Origin: an uncultured Oscillospiraceae bacterium
GTDB taxonomy: Bacteria > Bacillota > Clostridia > Oscillospirales > Oscillospiraceae
Length of the DNA stretch: 19,628 bases
Assembly (NCBI GenBank): GCA_934573945.1
Contig: CAKTMQ010000021.1
Coordinates: 1-19,628, forward strand
Reading direction: 5' to 3'
Shown here piece after piece: positions 6,950-14,844 of this stretch; within the stretch, counting starts at the first letter, position 1; every line of letters starts with the position of its first letter. Made by a program: the position numbers and the translations under genes. The notes under the pieces are model-generated. The model was not told the DNA's origin and ran no database searches. It saw only the letters and a list, made by a program, of their open reading frames with translations.

Positions 6950-6961
6950 GTAAAATTTTAC
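6950..6961. promoter_or_regulatory. Candidate autoregulatory operator
   Basis: Perfect 12-bp palindrome GTAAAATTTTAC, 11 bases after the -10 and before the ribosome site of the GntR/FCD gene. Its position suits autorepression. No second copy was seen at the TRAP operon promoter, so a shared operator is not supported. Confidence 0.4.
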
Positions 6962-6980
6962 GAAAGAGAGGAATGCAGCT

Positions 6981-7691
6981 TTGTCTGATCTGGTCTCTCG
7001 CCAAAATAAGGCCGAAGAAGCCTATCAAATCATCAAGGAAAAAATCGTCACCTTCGAATATCTGCCCGGTACGCCGGTGACAGAGCTATATCTCTGCGAG
7101 CAGCTGAACATGAGCCGCACACCGGTCAAGATCGCCATTGCGAAGCTGACGTCGGAGGGCTTTATCACGGAACTGGGGCCAAAGAAGAGTATTATCGCCG
7201 ATATTTCCGTGGACGCGTTCATCAACATCTATCAGGTGCGTGAGGCGCTGGATCTGCTGAGTGGGCGCAGCGCCTGCTACAAGTGGCAGGACAAGTCGGA
7301 GATCGATGAGATACGGAAAATGCTGGAAGAGCAGAAGGAAGTCGCCGAAATGGAGCAGGTGGACTCCCGGCTCTTTCTGAAAATGGACATGGCGTTCCAC
7401 AGGAAGATCGTGAACATCACCCGCAACAGCCTGCTGTGCAAGGAGATCTCCTATATCTACGATCTGTACTGGCGCTACAACTTCTACTCCATGCACGTGA
7501 CCGGTGTCCGTTCCACGGTGGCCGAGCACGAGCGCATTCTGGACGCAATCGAACGGCGCGACGTAACGCTGTGCACCGAGCAGATCACGCAGCATCTTCA
7601 GACGGTCAAGGAGCACACGCTGGTGGGCATCGCCAAGGGCTTCAGCCCGGTGGACATGAACAAGGCAAAGGCGGGCTATGTTTTTCGATGA
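6981..7691 (+). CDS. GntR family transcriptional regulator, FadR subfamily with FCD domain
   Basis: A 236-residue protein. An N-terminal winged helix-turn-helix (about 11-72) contains the GntR signature LNMSRTPVKIAIAKLTSEGFI (42-62). A helical FCD ligand domain follows (about 80-213), with the likely metal-site residues Asp136, His140, His183 and His205. FCD regulators usually sense small organic acids or sugar acids bound with a metal ion. The start is a TTG (6981), with GAGAGG nine bases upstream; an ATG at 6973 is out of frame. The gene converges on the TRAP/amidohydrolase operon and ends about 250 bases from that operon's last stop, so it is the best candidate regulator of it. The ligand would then be the transported acid or a breakdown product; this is inference. 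Confidence 0.9.
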   Translation: MSDLVSRQNKAEEAYQIIKEKIVTFEYLPGTPVTELYLCEQLNMSRTPVKIAIAKLTSEGFITELGPKKSIIADISVDAFINIYQVREALDLLSGRSACYKWQDKSEIDEIRKMLEEQKEVAEMEQVDSRLFLKMDMAFHRKIVNITRNSLLCKEISYIYDLYWRYNFYSMHVTGVRSTVAEHERILDAIERRDVTLCTEQITQHLQTVKEHTLVGIAKGFSPVDMNKAKAGYVFR

Positions 7692-7737
7692 TGTAATGCC
7701 TGCAGAGGAGTACGCTTCCAAGGTTATTTAAGCGCAG

Positions 7738-7774
7738 ATTGCCACGCCAGTCTTCGGACTGGCTCGCAATGACA
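7738..7774. repeat. Interspersed palindromic repeat with UUCG tetraloop
   Basis: Imperfect stem ATTGCCACGCCAGTC (7738-7752) with GACTGGCTCGCAAT (7757-7770), closed by a C(TTCG)G tetraloop and ending CGCAATGACA. The form ATTGCCACG...CGCAATGACA is typical of short repeats scattered between genes in gut clostridia. A decayed second end CGCAATGACA occurs at 7844-7853. Confidence 0.6.
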
Positions 7775-7843
7775 GACTGCTGTCCTTTCTCTTTGTCTCT
7801 CCGAGGGAGTACAAGCGGGCTTGCTTCGCGGCGTGGACCGGCG

Positions 7844-7853
7844 CGCAATGACA
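7844..7853. repeat. Decayed second copy of the CGCAATGACA repeat end
   Basis: CGCAATGACA repeats the 3' end of the element at 7765-7774, 79 bases further on. GC-rich, partly self-complementary DNA precedes it (7815-7843) but its left ATTGCCACG end is not recognisable. Confidence 0.4.
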
Positions 7854-7856
7854 AAT

Positions 7857-7933
7857 TTATAAGCAAAAGGAACCCGCGTCCCTTAGGCCGCGGGTTCCTT
7901 TTGCTTATAAGCTATCCGGCTTTTTATAAGCCG
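7857..7933. terminator. Bidirectional terminator between the GntR gene and the amidohydrolase operon
   Basis: A perfect 22-bp inverted repeat (7857-7878 with 7889-7910) has a 10-base loop. Its core is GGAACCCGCG / CGCGGGTTCC, flanked by AAAA/TTTT, so it can work on both strands. A second small stem CGGCTT/AAGCCG (7917-7933) lies between it and the amidohydrolase stop. It separates two convergent transcription units. Confidence 0.8.
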
Positions 7934-7940
7934 TTTGGCT

Positions 7941-9545
7941 TTACTTCTGATAGACGACCTTGCCGTCCACCATGGTCAGCACCGGCTGGATATGCAGGAT
8001 GTCATCCGGGTCGCAGGTGAACAGGTCGGTATCCAGCACGATCAGGTCGGCCAGGAAGCCGGCCTTCAGCCGTCCCTTCTTGTCCTCCATGAACTCATGG
8101 TAGGCGCTCTCGATGGTGAACATATCCACCGCATCCTCGGGGGTAACGCACTCCTGGGGATTCCAGCCGCCCTCGGGCAGATGGTTATAATCCTTGCGGG
8201 TGACGGCGCAGTAGATGCCGTTGAAGGGGTTGCAGTCCTCCACCGGGCAGTCAGAGCCGAAAGAGGTGTGGATGCCCATGTCGTGAGCGGTCTTGAAGCA
8301 GTAGGAGGTGCTGCCCAGCTCCTTGCCCACGCGGTCATCGCAGACGTGGAGGTCATACTCCAGAAACACGGGCTGGTAGGCCACCAGAATGTTGTTGTCC
8401 CGGGTCATGCGCACCATATCCATATCAGTGATCTGATAGTGGATGATGGAGTGGCGCAGCGGATTGCCGTTGCCGTTGTTGACCTGGGCATACAGGCGCA
8501 GTGTCTTTTCGATGGCACCGTCGCCGATGCAGTGGGTGACCAACTGGGTGCCGGTCTCATTGGCATAGCGGATCATCTCCAACTGCTCCTCGTCACGGAT
8601 ACGCTCCACGCCGGTGGTGGTGGGATCATCCGCGTAGGGCTGCCGCATGAGGGCGGAACGGGCACCCAGTGAGCCATCCTTGAACATCTTGATGGGACCG
8701 TATTTCAGCATCCCGTTGTAGAAGGTCTTTTTATGCAGAGGGCCTTCCACGAAAGCCTTCATGTCCTCGAGGTTGGTCATGCCGGTCTGGGAGACATAGC
8801 GCAGCAGACCCTTACCGCTCTGGTAGACAATATCCAGCGCCCGGAACACATCCGGCGGCGGCGCCACGGTCTCCGCGTCGTTGCACTGCACCGTGGTCAG
8901 GCCATGTGCCACCGCGTACTTCATGCCCTCCTCCATGCACTCCGCCAGTTCCTGGGGAGAGAAGGGCGGGACGAAGTTCATGACCTCGCTGATGGCGTTT
9001 TCGTAGATGCGGCCGTTGGGGGTGCCGTCCTCCTCCAGCTCCACCTTGCCACCGTCCACCGTGTGGTTTTTGCCGAAGCCGGCGCGCTCCAGCGCCAGCG
9101 TATTGACCACGGCGCAGTGGCCACAGACACGGGAGAGGACGATGGGGATCTCCGTGGAGACCTTGTCCATATCGTGGCGATCCGGCAGACGTTGCTTGTC
9201 GGCGTCGAAATTGATCTCGTTCCAGCCCTTGGTGACGATGGCCTTGCAGTTGGGATGCTTTGCCAGGAATTCACGGCAGACCTCCACGATCTCCTCCGTG
9301 CTTCTGCACTTGTAGGTATTGGGCATCACCAGCGTCTGACCAAAGTCCAGCAGATGCTCATGGGAGTCGTTCATACCGGGGAGCACCGTCCGCCCCTGGC
9401 AGTCATACCGCTCCGCATCCCCCGCCATGGCGAGGATCTCGCTGTTCTTGCCCACCGCGACGATGACGCCGTCCTCCTGCAGCAGTGCCTCCTCAAAATG
9501 GCCTTTATCGACGTAGATCTTTCCGTTAAACAGTACTGTTTTCAT
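7941..9545 (-). CDS. Amidohydrolase family 3 protein (YtcJ-like metal-dependent hydrolase)
   Basis: A 534-residue member of the YtcJ-type amidohydrolases. It shows the metal-binding HxH in PGMNDSHEHL (His62, His64), MFKDGSLGARSALM with Lys289, THCIGDGA with His338, RHSIIHYQ with His365 and His369, and FGSDCPVEDCNP with Asp432. The C-terminal beta-sandwich return KGRLKAGFLADLIVLD is present. The family hydrolyses amide or related C-N bonds; the substrate is not set by sequence. No signal peptide is seen, so it acts in the cytoplasm. The start ATG 9543-9545 has AAGGAGGAG upstream, and an 11-residue upstream extension is rejected. It is the last gene of the TRAP operon, 29 bases behind the aminotransferase, so it probably releases an amino acid or acid from an imported conjugate. 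Confidence 0.9.
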   Translation of the reverse strand: MKTVLFNGKIYVDKGHFEEALLQEDGVIVAVGKNSEILAMAGDAERYDCQGRTVLPGMNDSHEHLLDFGQTLVMPNTYKCRSTEEIVEVCREFLAKHPNCKAIVTKGWNEINFDADKQRLPDRHDMDKVSTEIPIVLSRVCGHCAVVNTLALERAGFGKNHTVDGGKVELEEDGTPNGRIYENAISEVMNFVPPFSPQELAECMEEGMKYAVAHGLTTVQCNDAETVAPPPDVFRALDIVYQSGKGLLRYVSQTGMTNLEDMKAFVEGPLHKKTFYNGMLKYGPIKMFKDGSLGARSALMRQPYADDPTTTGVERIRDEEQLEMIRYANETGTQLVTHCIGDGAIEKTLRLYAQVNNGNGNPLRHSIIHYQITDMDMVRMTRDNNILVAYQPVFLEYDLHVCDDRVGKELGSTSYCFKTAHDMGIHTSFGSDCPVEDCNPFNGIYCAVTRKDYNHLPEGGWNPQECVTPEDAVDMFTIESAYHEFMEDKKGRLKAGFLADLIVLDTDLFTCDPDDILHIQPVLTMVDGKVVYQK

Positions 9546-9574
9546 ATGTGCTCCTCCTTGTCGGATATGCAGGC

Positions 9575-10750
9575 TCAAAACATGGCGTCCAGCTCATTGA
9601 GCTTGGCAACAGCCTCGTGCAGCGTCTCGGTGGAATAGGCGTAGGACAGCCGGACGTAGCCCTCGCCGCCGGGGCCGAAGGCCGTGCCGGGCACCATGGC
9701 CAGACGCACCTTCTCCAAGGCGAAGTTGCAGAAGTCCCGGGCGCTCATGCCGGTCTTTTTGATGTTGAGGAAAATATAGAAGGCGCCCTCCGGCTTTTTG
9801 CAGCTGAAGTGCTTCATCTTGCCGATCTCCTCCACCAGATAGTCACGCCGCTCCTTGAAGGCCGCCCGCATCCGCTCGATGGAGCCGTCCTCGTCCTGCA
9901 GCGCCGTGACGCCGGCGTGCTGCACGAAGGTGGTGGTGCCCGCCGTCATGTAGAAGGACAGGCGGTTCATGGCGTCCATGAACGATGCCGGCGCCGCGAT
10001 ATAGCCCAGCCGCCAGCCGGTCATGGCCATACTCTTGGAGAAGCCGTTGAGCACGATGCAGCGCTCCTTCATGCCGGGCAGGCTGGCGATGCTCTCCAGC
10101 TTCAGGTCGTCGTCATAGACGAAGTGGTCGTAGATTTCGTCGCTGAGAACGATGAGGTCGTGCTCCTTGGCCAGCGCGGCGATCTCCACCAGAGACTCGT
10201 GCCGCAGCACGCCGCCGGTGGGATTGCTGGGAGAGACCACCACCAGCATCTTGGTCTTGTCCGTGATCCGGGAGCGGATCTGCTCCACGTCCACCTGATA
10301 GTCGTTCTCCTCCAGCAGATCGTAGGTGACGATCTTCGCCTGGGCGATCTGGGGGATCTGCCAGTAGGTCACGTAGACCGGGTTGGGCACCAGGATCTCA
10401 TCGCCCGGGTTCAGGGTGGCGACGATGGAGATGAACATGGCCATGGCCACGCCGGTGGTCACGCTGATCTCATCGGGGGTATAGTGCAGGTTATTCTCCC
10501 GCGCCAGCTTCTCGCAGATGGCGGCGCGCAGCTCGGGAATGCCGTTTTCGGCGACGTAGTGGGTCTTTCCCTCGTCGATGGCCTGCTTGCAGGCCTCCAC
10601 GATGTAGTTGGGCGTGGGAAAATCAGGCTCGCCCAGCGTCAGCGGCGTGAAGGGAATGCCCTGCGCCATCAGCTGCGCGCACTTGGAGAATACTTCACGG
10701 GTGGCGGAGGGTTCGACCTTCTCCATTCTCTCGGCTTGCTTAAAATTCAT
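9575..10750 (-). CDS. Pyridoxal-phosphate aminotransferase, class I/II (aspartate aminotransferase fold)
   Basis: A 391-residue fold-type I aminotransferase of normal length. The PLP lysine is Lys239 in NGFSKSMAMTGWRLGY. Other conserved sites are SNPTGG (175-180, Asn176), SDEIY (203-207, Asp204 to the PLP ring nitrogen), Arg247, and the C-terminal carboxylate-binding Arg367 in GYVRLSY. The N-terminus LTLGEPDFPTP is that of the aspartate/aromatic aminotransferase group Ib-like proteins. It should interconvert an amino acid and its 2-oxo acid; the specificity is not readable. AAGGAGGA precedes the ATG. It lies between a hydroxyacid dehydrogenase (20-base gap) and an amidohydrolase (29-base gap), which fits a route from a released amino acid to a 2-oxo acid and then a 2-hydroxy acid, or the reverse. 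Confidence 0.93.
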   Translation of the reverse strand: MNFKQAERMEKVEPSATREVFSKCAQLMAQGIPFTPLTLGEPDFPTPNYIVEACKQAIDEGKTHYVAENGIPELRAAICEKLARENNLHYTPDEISVTTGVAMAMFISIVATLNPGDEILVPNPVYVTYWQIPQIAQAKIVTYDLLEENDYQVDVEQIRSRITDKTKMLVVVSPSNPTGGVLRHESLVEIAALAKEHDLIVLSDEIYDHFVYDDDLKLESIASLPGMKERCIVLNGFSKSMAMTGWRLGYIAAPASFMDAMNRLSFYMTAGTTTFVQHAGVTALQDEDGSIERMRAAFKERRDYLVEEIGKMKHFSCKKPEGAFYIFLNIKKTGMSARDFCNFALEKVRLAMVPGTAFGPGGEGYVRLSYAYSTETLHEAVAKLNELDAMF

Positions 10751-10770
10751 CGCAGTTCCTCCTTGCGGAC

Positions 10771-11742
10771 TTAGTGGTTGGTGTTGTTACCGCCGGGGAC
10801 AAAGTGGCACTTGTCGTACTCGCCGTTGAAGAAGTGCAGCACATCCTGGCAGCACTGCACGCGGCTGTCGTGCATGGCCTCGTTGGAATAGTAGGCGCTG
10901 TGGGGCGTCAGGAACACGTTGTCGCGGTTGGCCAGCGGGTGGTGCTCCAGATCCGGGAACTCGTCGTTGAGCACATCCAGATAGGCGTAGGAGATCCTGC
11001 CGCTGTCCAGCGCCGCGATCATGTCCGCCTCGTTGACCACGCCGCCCCGGGCGGTGTTGATGAAGCAGATGTGGTCGGGGATCTCGTCGAACTGCGCCTT
11101 GCTGACGATGTTCTCCGTCTCCTTTACCAGCGGCATATGCATACTGACATAGTCGCTCTCCCGGAAGATGGTCTGGAGATCCACCATGGTGACGCCGTAG
11201 GCGTCGGCATCCTCCTGCTTGACGAAGGGATCAAAGGCGATGATCCGGACGCCGAAGCCGGAGAGATCCGTGGCCAGAATCCTGGCGATCCGACCGAAGC
11301 CCACCAGACCCACGGTCTCGTTTTTCAGACGGTGGATGTCGGGGAAATGGGTGGAGACCCAGTTCTTATTGATGCGCACGTCCCGGTCAAAGGGCATAAG
11401 GCGCTTGTTGTGCGCCAGAATGCAGGCGGCCACATGGTCGGCCACGTCCTGCACGAAGGTATCGGTCAGGTGTGTGACGGAGATGCCCCGCTCACGGCAG
11501 GTCTCCATGTCGATGAAGTTCCAGCCCATGCTCTTGCAGGCGATGAGCTTTAGCTTGGGCAGGGATTCGAGGACCCGTTTGGTCAACGGCTCCAGCACGT
11601 ACATGACGGCGTCGGCGTCCTTGGCGGCTTCGATGATGGCGTCCTCGTCACAGCACGCCTTGCACTGCACGTCGTAGCCCTGCAGCATTTCCCTTTCGAC
11701 ATCCATATTGCCGAGGTCGAAAAGGCGCACGATCTTTTTCAT
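10771..11742 (-). CDS. D-2-hydroxyacid dehydrogenase (NAD-dependent, CtBP-like)
   Basis: A 323-residue member of the D-isomer specific 2-hydroxyacid dehydrogenases. The nucleotide-binding turn is GFGRIA (148-153), so the usual third glycine is alanine, and Asp171 in AFDPF at the end of the second strand suggests NAD rather than NADP. Catalytic residues align as Arg232 in NTARGGVVNE, Glu261 in LNDEF and His281 in TPHSAYYS. It would reduce a 2-oxo acid to a D-2-hydroxy acid or run backwards. The start ATG has AAAGGAGAAG upstream. It lies 78 bases after dctM in the TRAP operon, the widest gap there, with a short GGAG/CTCC hairpin but no T-run. Cofactor preference and substrate are inferred only. 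Confidence 0.92.
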   Translation of the reverse strand: MKKIVRLFDLGNMDVEREMLQGYDVQCKACCDEDAIIEAAKDADAVMYVLEPLTKRVLESLPKLKLIACKSMGWNFIDMETCRERGISVTHLTDTFVQDVADHVAACILAHNKRLMPFDRDVRINKNWVSTHFPDIHRLKNETVGLVGFGRIARILATDLSGFGVRIIAFDPFVKQEDADAYGVTMVDLQTIFRESDYVSMHMPLVKETENIVSKAQFDEIPDHICFINTARGGVVNEADMIAALDSGRISYAYLDVLNDEFPDLEHHPLANRDNVFLTPHSAYYSNEAMHDSRVQCCQDVLHFFNGEYDKCHFVPGGNNTNH

Positions 11743-11820
11743 AATGCTTCTCCTTTTTGGTGATGTGCAGCAGCCAGCGGGCGGAGGTCTCCGTCCCGCC
11801 GGCCGCTGCCGGGTACAGAC

Positions 11821-13089
11821 TTACGACGCCATCCACATAAAGAAGCCGGGGAAGTAGGTGACGACCATCAAGGCGATGACCGCCGCGGCGATGAAGCCCC
11901 AGATCCATTTGACGATGCGCTGGAAGGGGATCTTGCCGATGGCAGAGCCCACAAAGAGGTTTGCGCCGTAAGGCGGCGTGATGAAGCCGATGGCCAGGTT
12001 CAGCGTCATGATGATGCCGAAGTGAACAGGGTCAACGCCATAGGAGGCGACCACCGGCAGCAGAATAGGTGCCAGAATGGTACAGCTGCAGATGTTATCC
12101 ATAAACATACCGACCACCAGCAGGAACAGGTTGATGACCAGCAGGATCAGGATCTTGTTGTCCGTGAGGCTCAGCACGAAGCTGGACACGCTGACGGGCA
12201 CCTCTTCCAGCGTGAGAATGTAGGAAAAGCTGGTGGCCATGCCGACGGCAAAGGTAGTGGCGCCGGCCACGACAACGGTGTCCATCATACAGTCGATGAA
12301 TTCCTTCCAACGGATCTCCTTGTAGACGAAGGTACCGATGATGAAGGTATACACGCAGGCGACGGCGGCCGCCTCGGTGGGGGTAAAGAAGCCGGAGTAG
12401 ATACCTCCCAGAATGATCACGGGGCTGAGCAGCGCCCAGAAGGCGTTCTTGAAGGAGACCCACAGCGCCTTGACATTGAATCTGCGGCCATTGCCGATCC
12501 AGCCGCGCTTCTTGGCCACAAAGTAGTTGTAGATCAGGAACGCAACGCCCAGCAGGATGCCGGGGATGAAGCCCGCCAGGAACAGGTCGGCGATGGAGGT
12601 CTCGGTGGCGACACCGTAGATAACGAAGGGGATGGAGGGCGGGATGATGACGCCGATGGTGCCGGCCGCGGCGGACAGCGCCGTGGCGTAGCCGCGGTCA
12701 TAGCCCTTCTTCTCCATCTCGGGGATCATGAAGGAGCCGACGGCGGACACGGTGGCGGGACCGGAGCCGGAGATGGCGGCGAAGAACATGGCCGTCACGG
12801 TGGTGATGGCGCCCAGACCGCCGGTGAAGAAGCCGACGATGTTGTCCGCCAGATCCAGCAGGCGCTTGGAGATGCCGCCGTAACGCATGAAGTTACCGGC
12901 CAGCATGAAGAAGGGAATGGCCATCAGCGTGAAGCTGTCCAGGCCGGCCACCGCGCACTGGGTGACCATGATGGGGTCGATATTGGTGGCGAGGATCAGC
13001 GTGAGCATCGTGGCAAAGCCCAGCGCGATACCTACCGGGAGACTCAAGCAGCCAAAAAACAGGAGCAGAATGATCAACAATGCCAACAT
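11821..13089 (-). CDS. dctM: TRAP transporter large permease subunit
   Basis: A 422-residue DctM-type membrane protein with about a dozen hydrophobic segments, part of a sodium-driven tripartite (TRAP) importer. The two inverted repeats are visible through FFAAISGSGPATVSAVG (102-118) and IIPPSIPFVIYG (148-159) in the first half, and MFMDNICSCTILAPILLPV and GFITPPYGANLFV in the second. These sites hold the substrate and sodium ions in known members. AAGGAGG stands about nine bases before the ATG. It starts two bases after the dctQ stop. It transports an organic acid-like substrate with DctP and DctQ; the exact ligand is unknown. Confidence 0.95.
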   Translation of the reverse strand: MLALLIILLLFFGCLSLPVGIALGFATMLTLILATNIDPIMVTQCAVAGLDSFTLMAIPFFMLAGNFMRYGGISKRLLDLADNIVGFFTGGLGAITTVTAMFFAAISGSGPATVSAVGSFMIPEMEKKGYDRGYATALSAAAGTIGVIIPPSIPFVIYGVATETSIADLFLAGFIPGILLGVAFLIYNYFVAKKRGWIGNGRRFNVKALWVSFKNAFWALLSPVIILGGIYSGFFTPTEAAAVACVYTFIIGTFVYKEIRWKEFIDCMMDTVVVAGATTFAVGMATSFSYILTLEEVPVSVSSFVLSLTDNKILILLVINLFLLVVGMFMDNICSCTILAPILLPVVASYGVDPVHFGIIMTLNLAIGFITPPYGANLFVGSAIGKIPFQRIVKWIWGFIAAAVIALMVVTYFPGFFMWMAS

Positions 13090-13091
13090 GA

Positions 13092-13595
13092 TTACGCCGC
13101 CTCCTTCTTCGTGTAGTTGCTGTCATCCGACAGCTTTCTCAGGGTTTCGACGATCTTCTGCACCAGACGGACAGACATCAGCAGGCCGCCAAGGGGCGCA
13201 GAGGCATAGGGCACCACCATGGGGATACGCATGGCGGCGGACACCTGATTCATCGCGTCGATCTTCTGCAGAAGGAAGATACCCTCCACCATCAGCCAGA
13301 TGGCGAAGATCAGCCACACGCCCAGAATCACCACTTCCAGAATGTCACGCTTTTTGCCGGTCACCTTCTCTACCAGCAGCGTCAGACGGATATGGGCGTC
13401 CTTCTTCACCGCGTAAGAGGCGGCGATCCACATCAGGTACAGCATGATATAGCGCGCCAGCTCCTCCGCCCAGACGGTCGCCGCGCCGAACCAGCGCAGC
13501 ACGATCTGTGCAAAGATGACCAGCACCATCAGCGCCAGACTGATCACCAGAACAGCGCGTTCAAAATAGGTATCGATCCACCTTATGAATTTCAT
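13092..13595 (-). CDS. dctQ: TRAP transporter small permease subunit
   Basis: A 167-residue protein with four hydrophobic segments (about 13-33, 45-62, 87-108 and 125-147), the expected topology and length for DctQ. The central charged loop VKKDAHIRLTLLVEKVTGKKR matches the family motif around the conserved H-I region. It forms the membrane part of the importer with DctM. GAGGAGGTG precedes the ATG. It lies 21 bases after dctP and 2 bases before dctM, so the three are cotranscribed in the usual P-Q-M order. It ends in a charged, soluble tail (SDDSNYTKKEAA). Confidence 0.93.
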   Translation of the reverse strand: MKFIRWIDTYFERAVLVISLALMVLVIFAQIVLRWFGAATVWAEELARYIMLYLMWIAASYAVKKDAHIRLTLLVEKVTGKKRDILEVVILGVWLIFAIWLMVEGIFLLQKIDAMNQVSAAMRIPMVVPYASAPLGGLLMSVRLVQKIVETLRKLSDDSNYTKKEAA

Positions 13596-13616
13596 ATGTA
13601 CACCTCCTCGTTACGG

Positions 13617-14648
13617 TCAATCGTTGTACTTCTTGGCCATGTCGATGATCTCGCGGGAGCCGCCGTACTGGTCGATGTACAGGTCGTACACCGGCTCGAC
13701 CATCTCGATGAACTGGTTTTTCTCCTCGGTAGTCAGCTCGATGACTTCCATGCCGTGCTCCTTGGAGACCTCCAGATAGCTCTCGTCCATGTCGTTCATG
13801 CCGTCGGCGACCTTGACAGCCACCTCGTCCATGACCTCCAGGAACAGCTCACGATCCTCGTCGTCAAGGGAGTTGATAAAGTCGGAATTGATGGCCTGAA
13901 TGCCCACGTTGGCGAAGTGTCCGGACAGGATCAGATAGTTCTGCACCTCATAGAAACGGGAGCTGGCCATGGTAACGATGGGGTTCTCCTGTGCATCCAC
14001 CGTGCCCTGCTGCAGAGCGGTAAACAGCTCAGAGAAGGCCATGGGGGTGGGGTTGGCACCCCAGCACTTGAAGGCCGCCACGTGAATGGGGTTCTCCTGC
14101 GTCCGCACGGACAGACCCTTCAGGTCGGCCGGCGTGTGCACCGGCGTATTCTTCGTGGTCAGATGGCGGAACTGGGTGATGCGCCAGGAGGGGGCGTAGA
14201 TGCCGATGGGCTCGATCAGTGTGTCGAGCCATTCGCCCAGCTCATTGTCCAGTGCCTTCTGGGCGGCCTCTCGGGATGTAAAGATAAAGGGAATATCCAC
14301 GACCATGATCCGCTGGTCGAAGCCGGCCAGTGTAGCGGCCGGCGGCGCGGAAGCCTGGATATAGTTCAGGATCACACTCTCCAGCAGCTGGCGGTCACCG
14401 CCCAGGGAGGCATTGGGATAGATGATGACTTCCCATCTGCCGCCGGAGCGGCGCTCCAGCTCTTCCTTCGCGTACAGGTAAGCCGCGTGGATCGGATGAC
14501 TTTCGGCAACGGAGTGGCCGACTCTGAATACAATGTGATCGGGGTCAACGTGTGTCTTGTTGCGTTCCATCTTGAAGAAAATCGCGGCATTGGCAGCGAT
14601 CGCCAGAACAAGAATGACCGCAAGCCATCTTTTTGCTGTGCTGTTCAT
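13617..14648 (-). CDS. dctP: TRAP transporter substrate-binding protein
   Basis: A 343-residue DctP-type solute receptor. The N-terminus has one hydrophobic segment (8-25) after a Lys-Arg pair. There is no lipobox cysteine, so it is either held by an uncleaved signal anchor or cut near ANAAIFF; both are unusual for a Gram-positive binding protein. Conserved ligand-site features are GHSVAESHPIH (44-54), GGDRQLLE (83-90), LKGLSVRTQENP with the carboxylate-binding Arg182, and TPMAFSELFTALQQGTVDAQ (201-220). The arginine points to a carboxylate ligand. The ribosome site is GGAGAGGAG. It is the first gene of the six-gene operon with a leader of about 145 bases. Confidence 0.94.
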   Translation of the reverse strand: MNSTAKRWLAVILVLAIAANAAIFFKMERNKTHVDPDHIVFRVGHSVAESHPIHAAYLYAKEELERRSGGRWEVIIYPNASLGGDRQLLESVILNYIQASAPPAATLAGFDQRIMVVDIPFIFTSREAAQKALDNELGEWLDTLIEPIGIYAPSWRITQFRHLTTKNTPVHTPADLKGLSVRTQENPIHVAAFKCWGANPTPMAFSELFTALQQGTVDAQENPIVTMASSRFYEVQNYLILSGHFANVGIQAINSDFINSLDDEDRELFLEVMDEVAVKVADGMNDMDESYLEVSKEHGMEVIELTTEEKNQFIEMVEPVYDLYIDQYGGSREIIDMAKKYND

Positions 14649-14784
14649 TTTTTCTCCTCTCCATTACAGTTTGATCTGACTCTTTTTCTGGTCGAGTCCT
14701 TGTTTATCGGGAAGCCAGCCGGCTATCACCCCTTTCTCAGCTATGATCATCCACGCTGCGGAGGCAGGACAGCCCCGCTCCGTA

Positions 14785-14794
14785 TCGTATACAA
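14785..14794. promoter_or_regulatory. Candidate operator at the TRAP operon start site
   Basis: TCGTATACAA contains the perfect palindrome GTATAC (14787-14792) and is close to TTGTATACAA, a form bound by several FCD-type GntR regulators. It overlaps the predicted start site, so binding would repress. Which protein binds is inferred. Confidence 0.4.
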
Positions 14795-14798
14795 GCAC

Positions 14799-14826
14799 AG
14801 TGTAGCATAGGATTTTTTGAATGCAA
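14799..14826 (-). promoter_or_regulatory. Promoter of the TRAP/amidohydrolase operon
   Basis: On the minus strand, -35 TTGCAT (14821-14826) and an extended -10 TGCTACACT (-10 at 14799-14804) are separated by 16 bp. The start is predicted near 14792, leaving a leader of about 145 bases before dctP with no recognised riboswitch. Confidence 0.6.
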
Positions 14827-14844
14827 TACCTTTCCAGCAAATAA

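Noticed and set aside
7739..8020. Small open frame over the repeat region after the GntR gene
   Set aside because: It consists of translated palindromic repeat and terminator sequence, with no ribosome site.
14649..14792. Riboswitch or T-box in the dctP leader
   Set aside because: Only small isolated hairpins such as GACTC/GAGTC are visible; no conserved riboswitch or T-box motif and no attenuator T-run was found.
9548..14810. Several long plus-strand open frames opposite the TRAP operon
   Set aside because: Each mirrors a well-supported minus-strand gene, is rich in His/Gly/Asp, and resembles no family.
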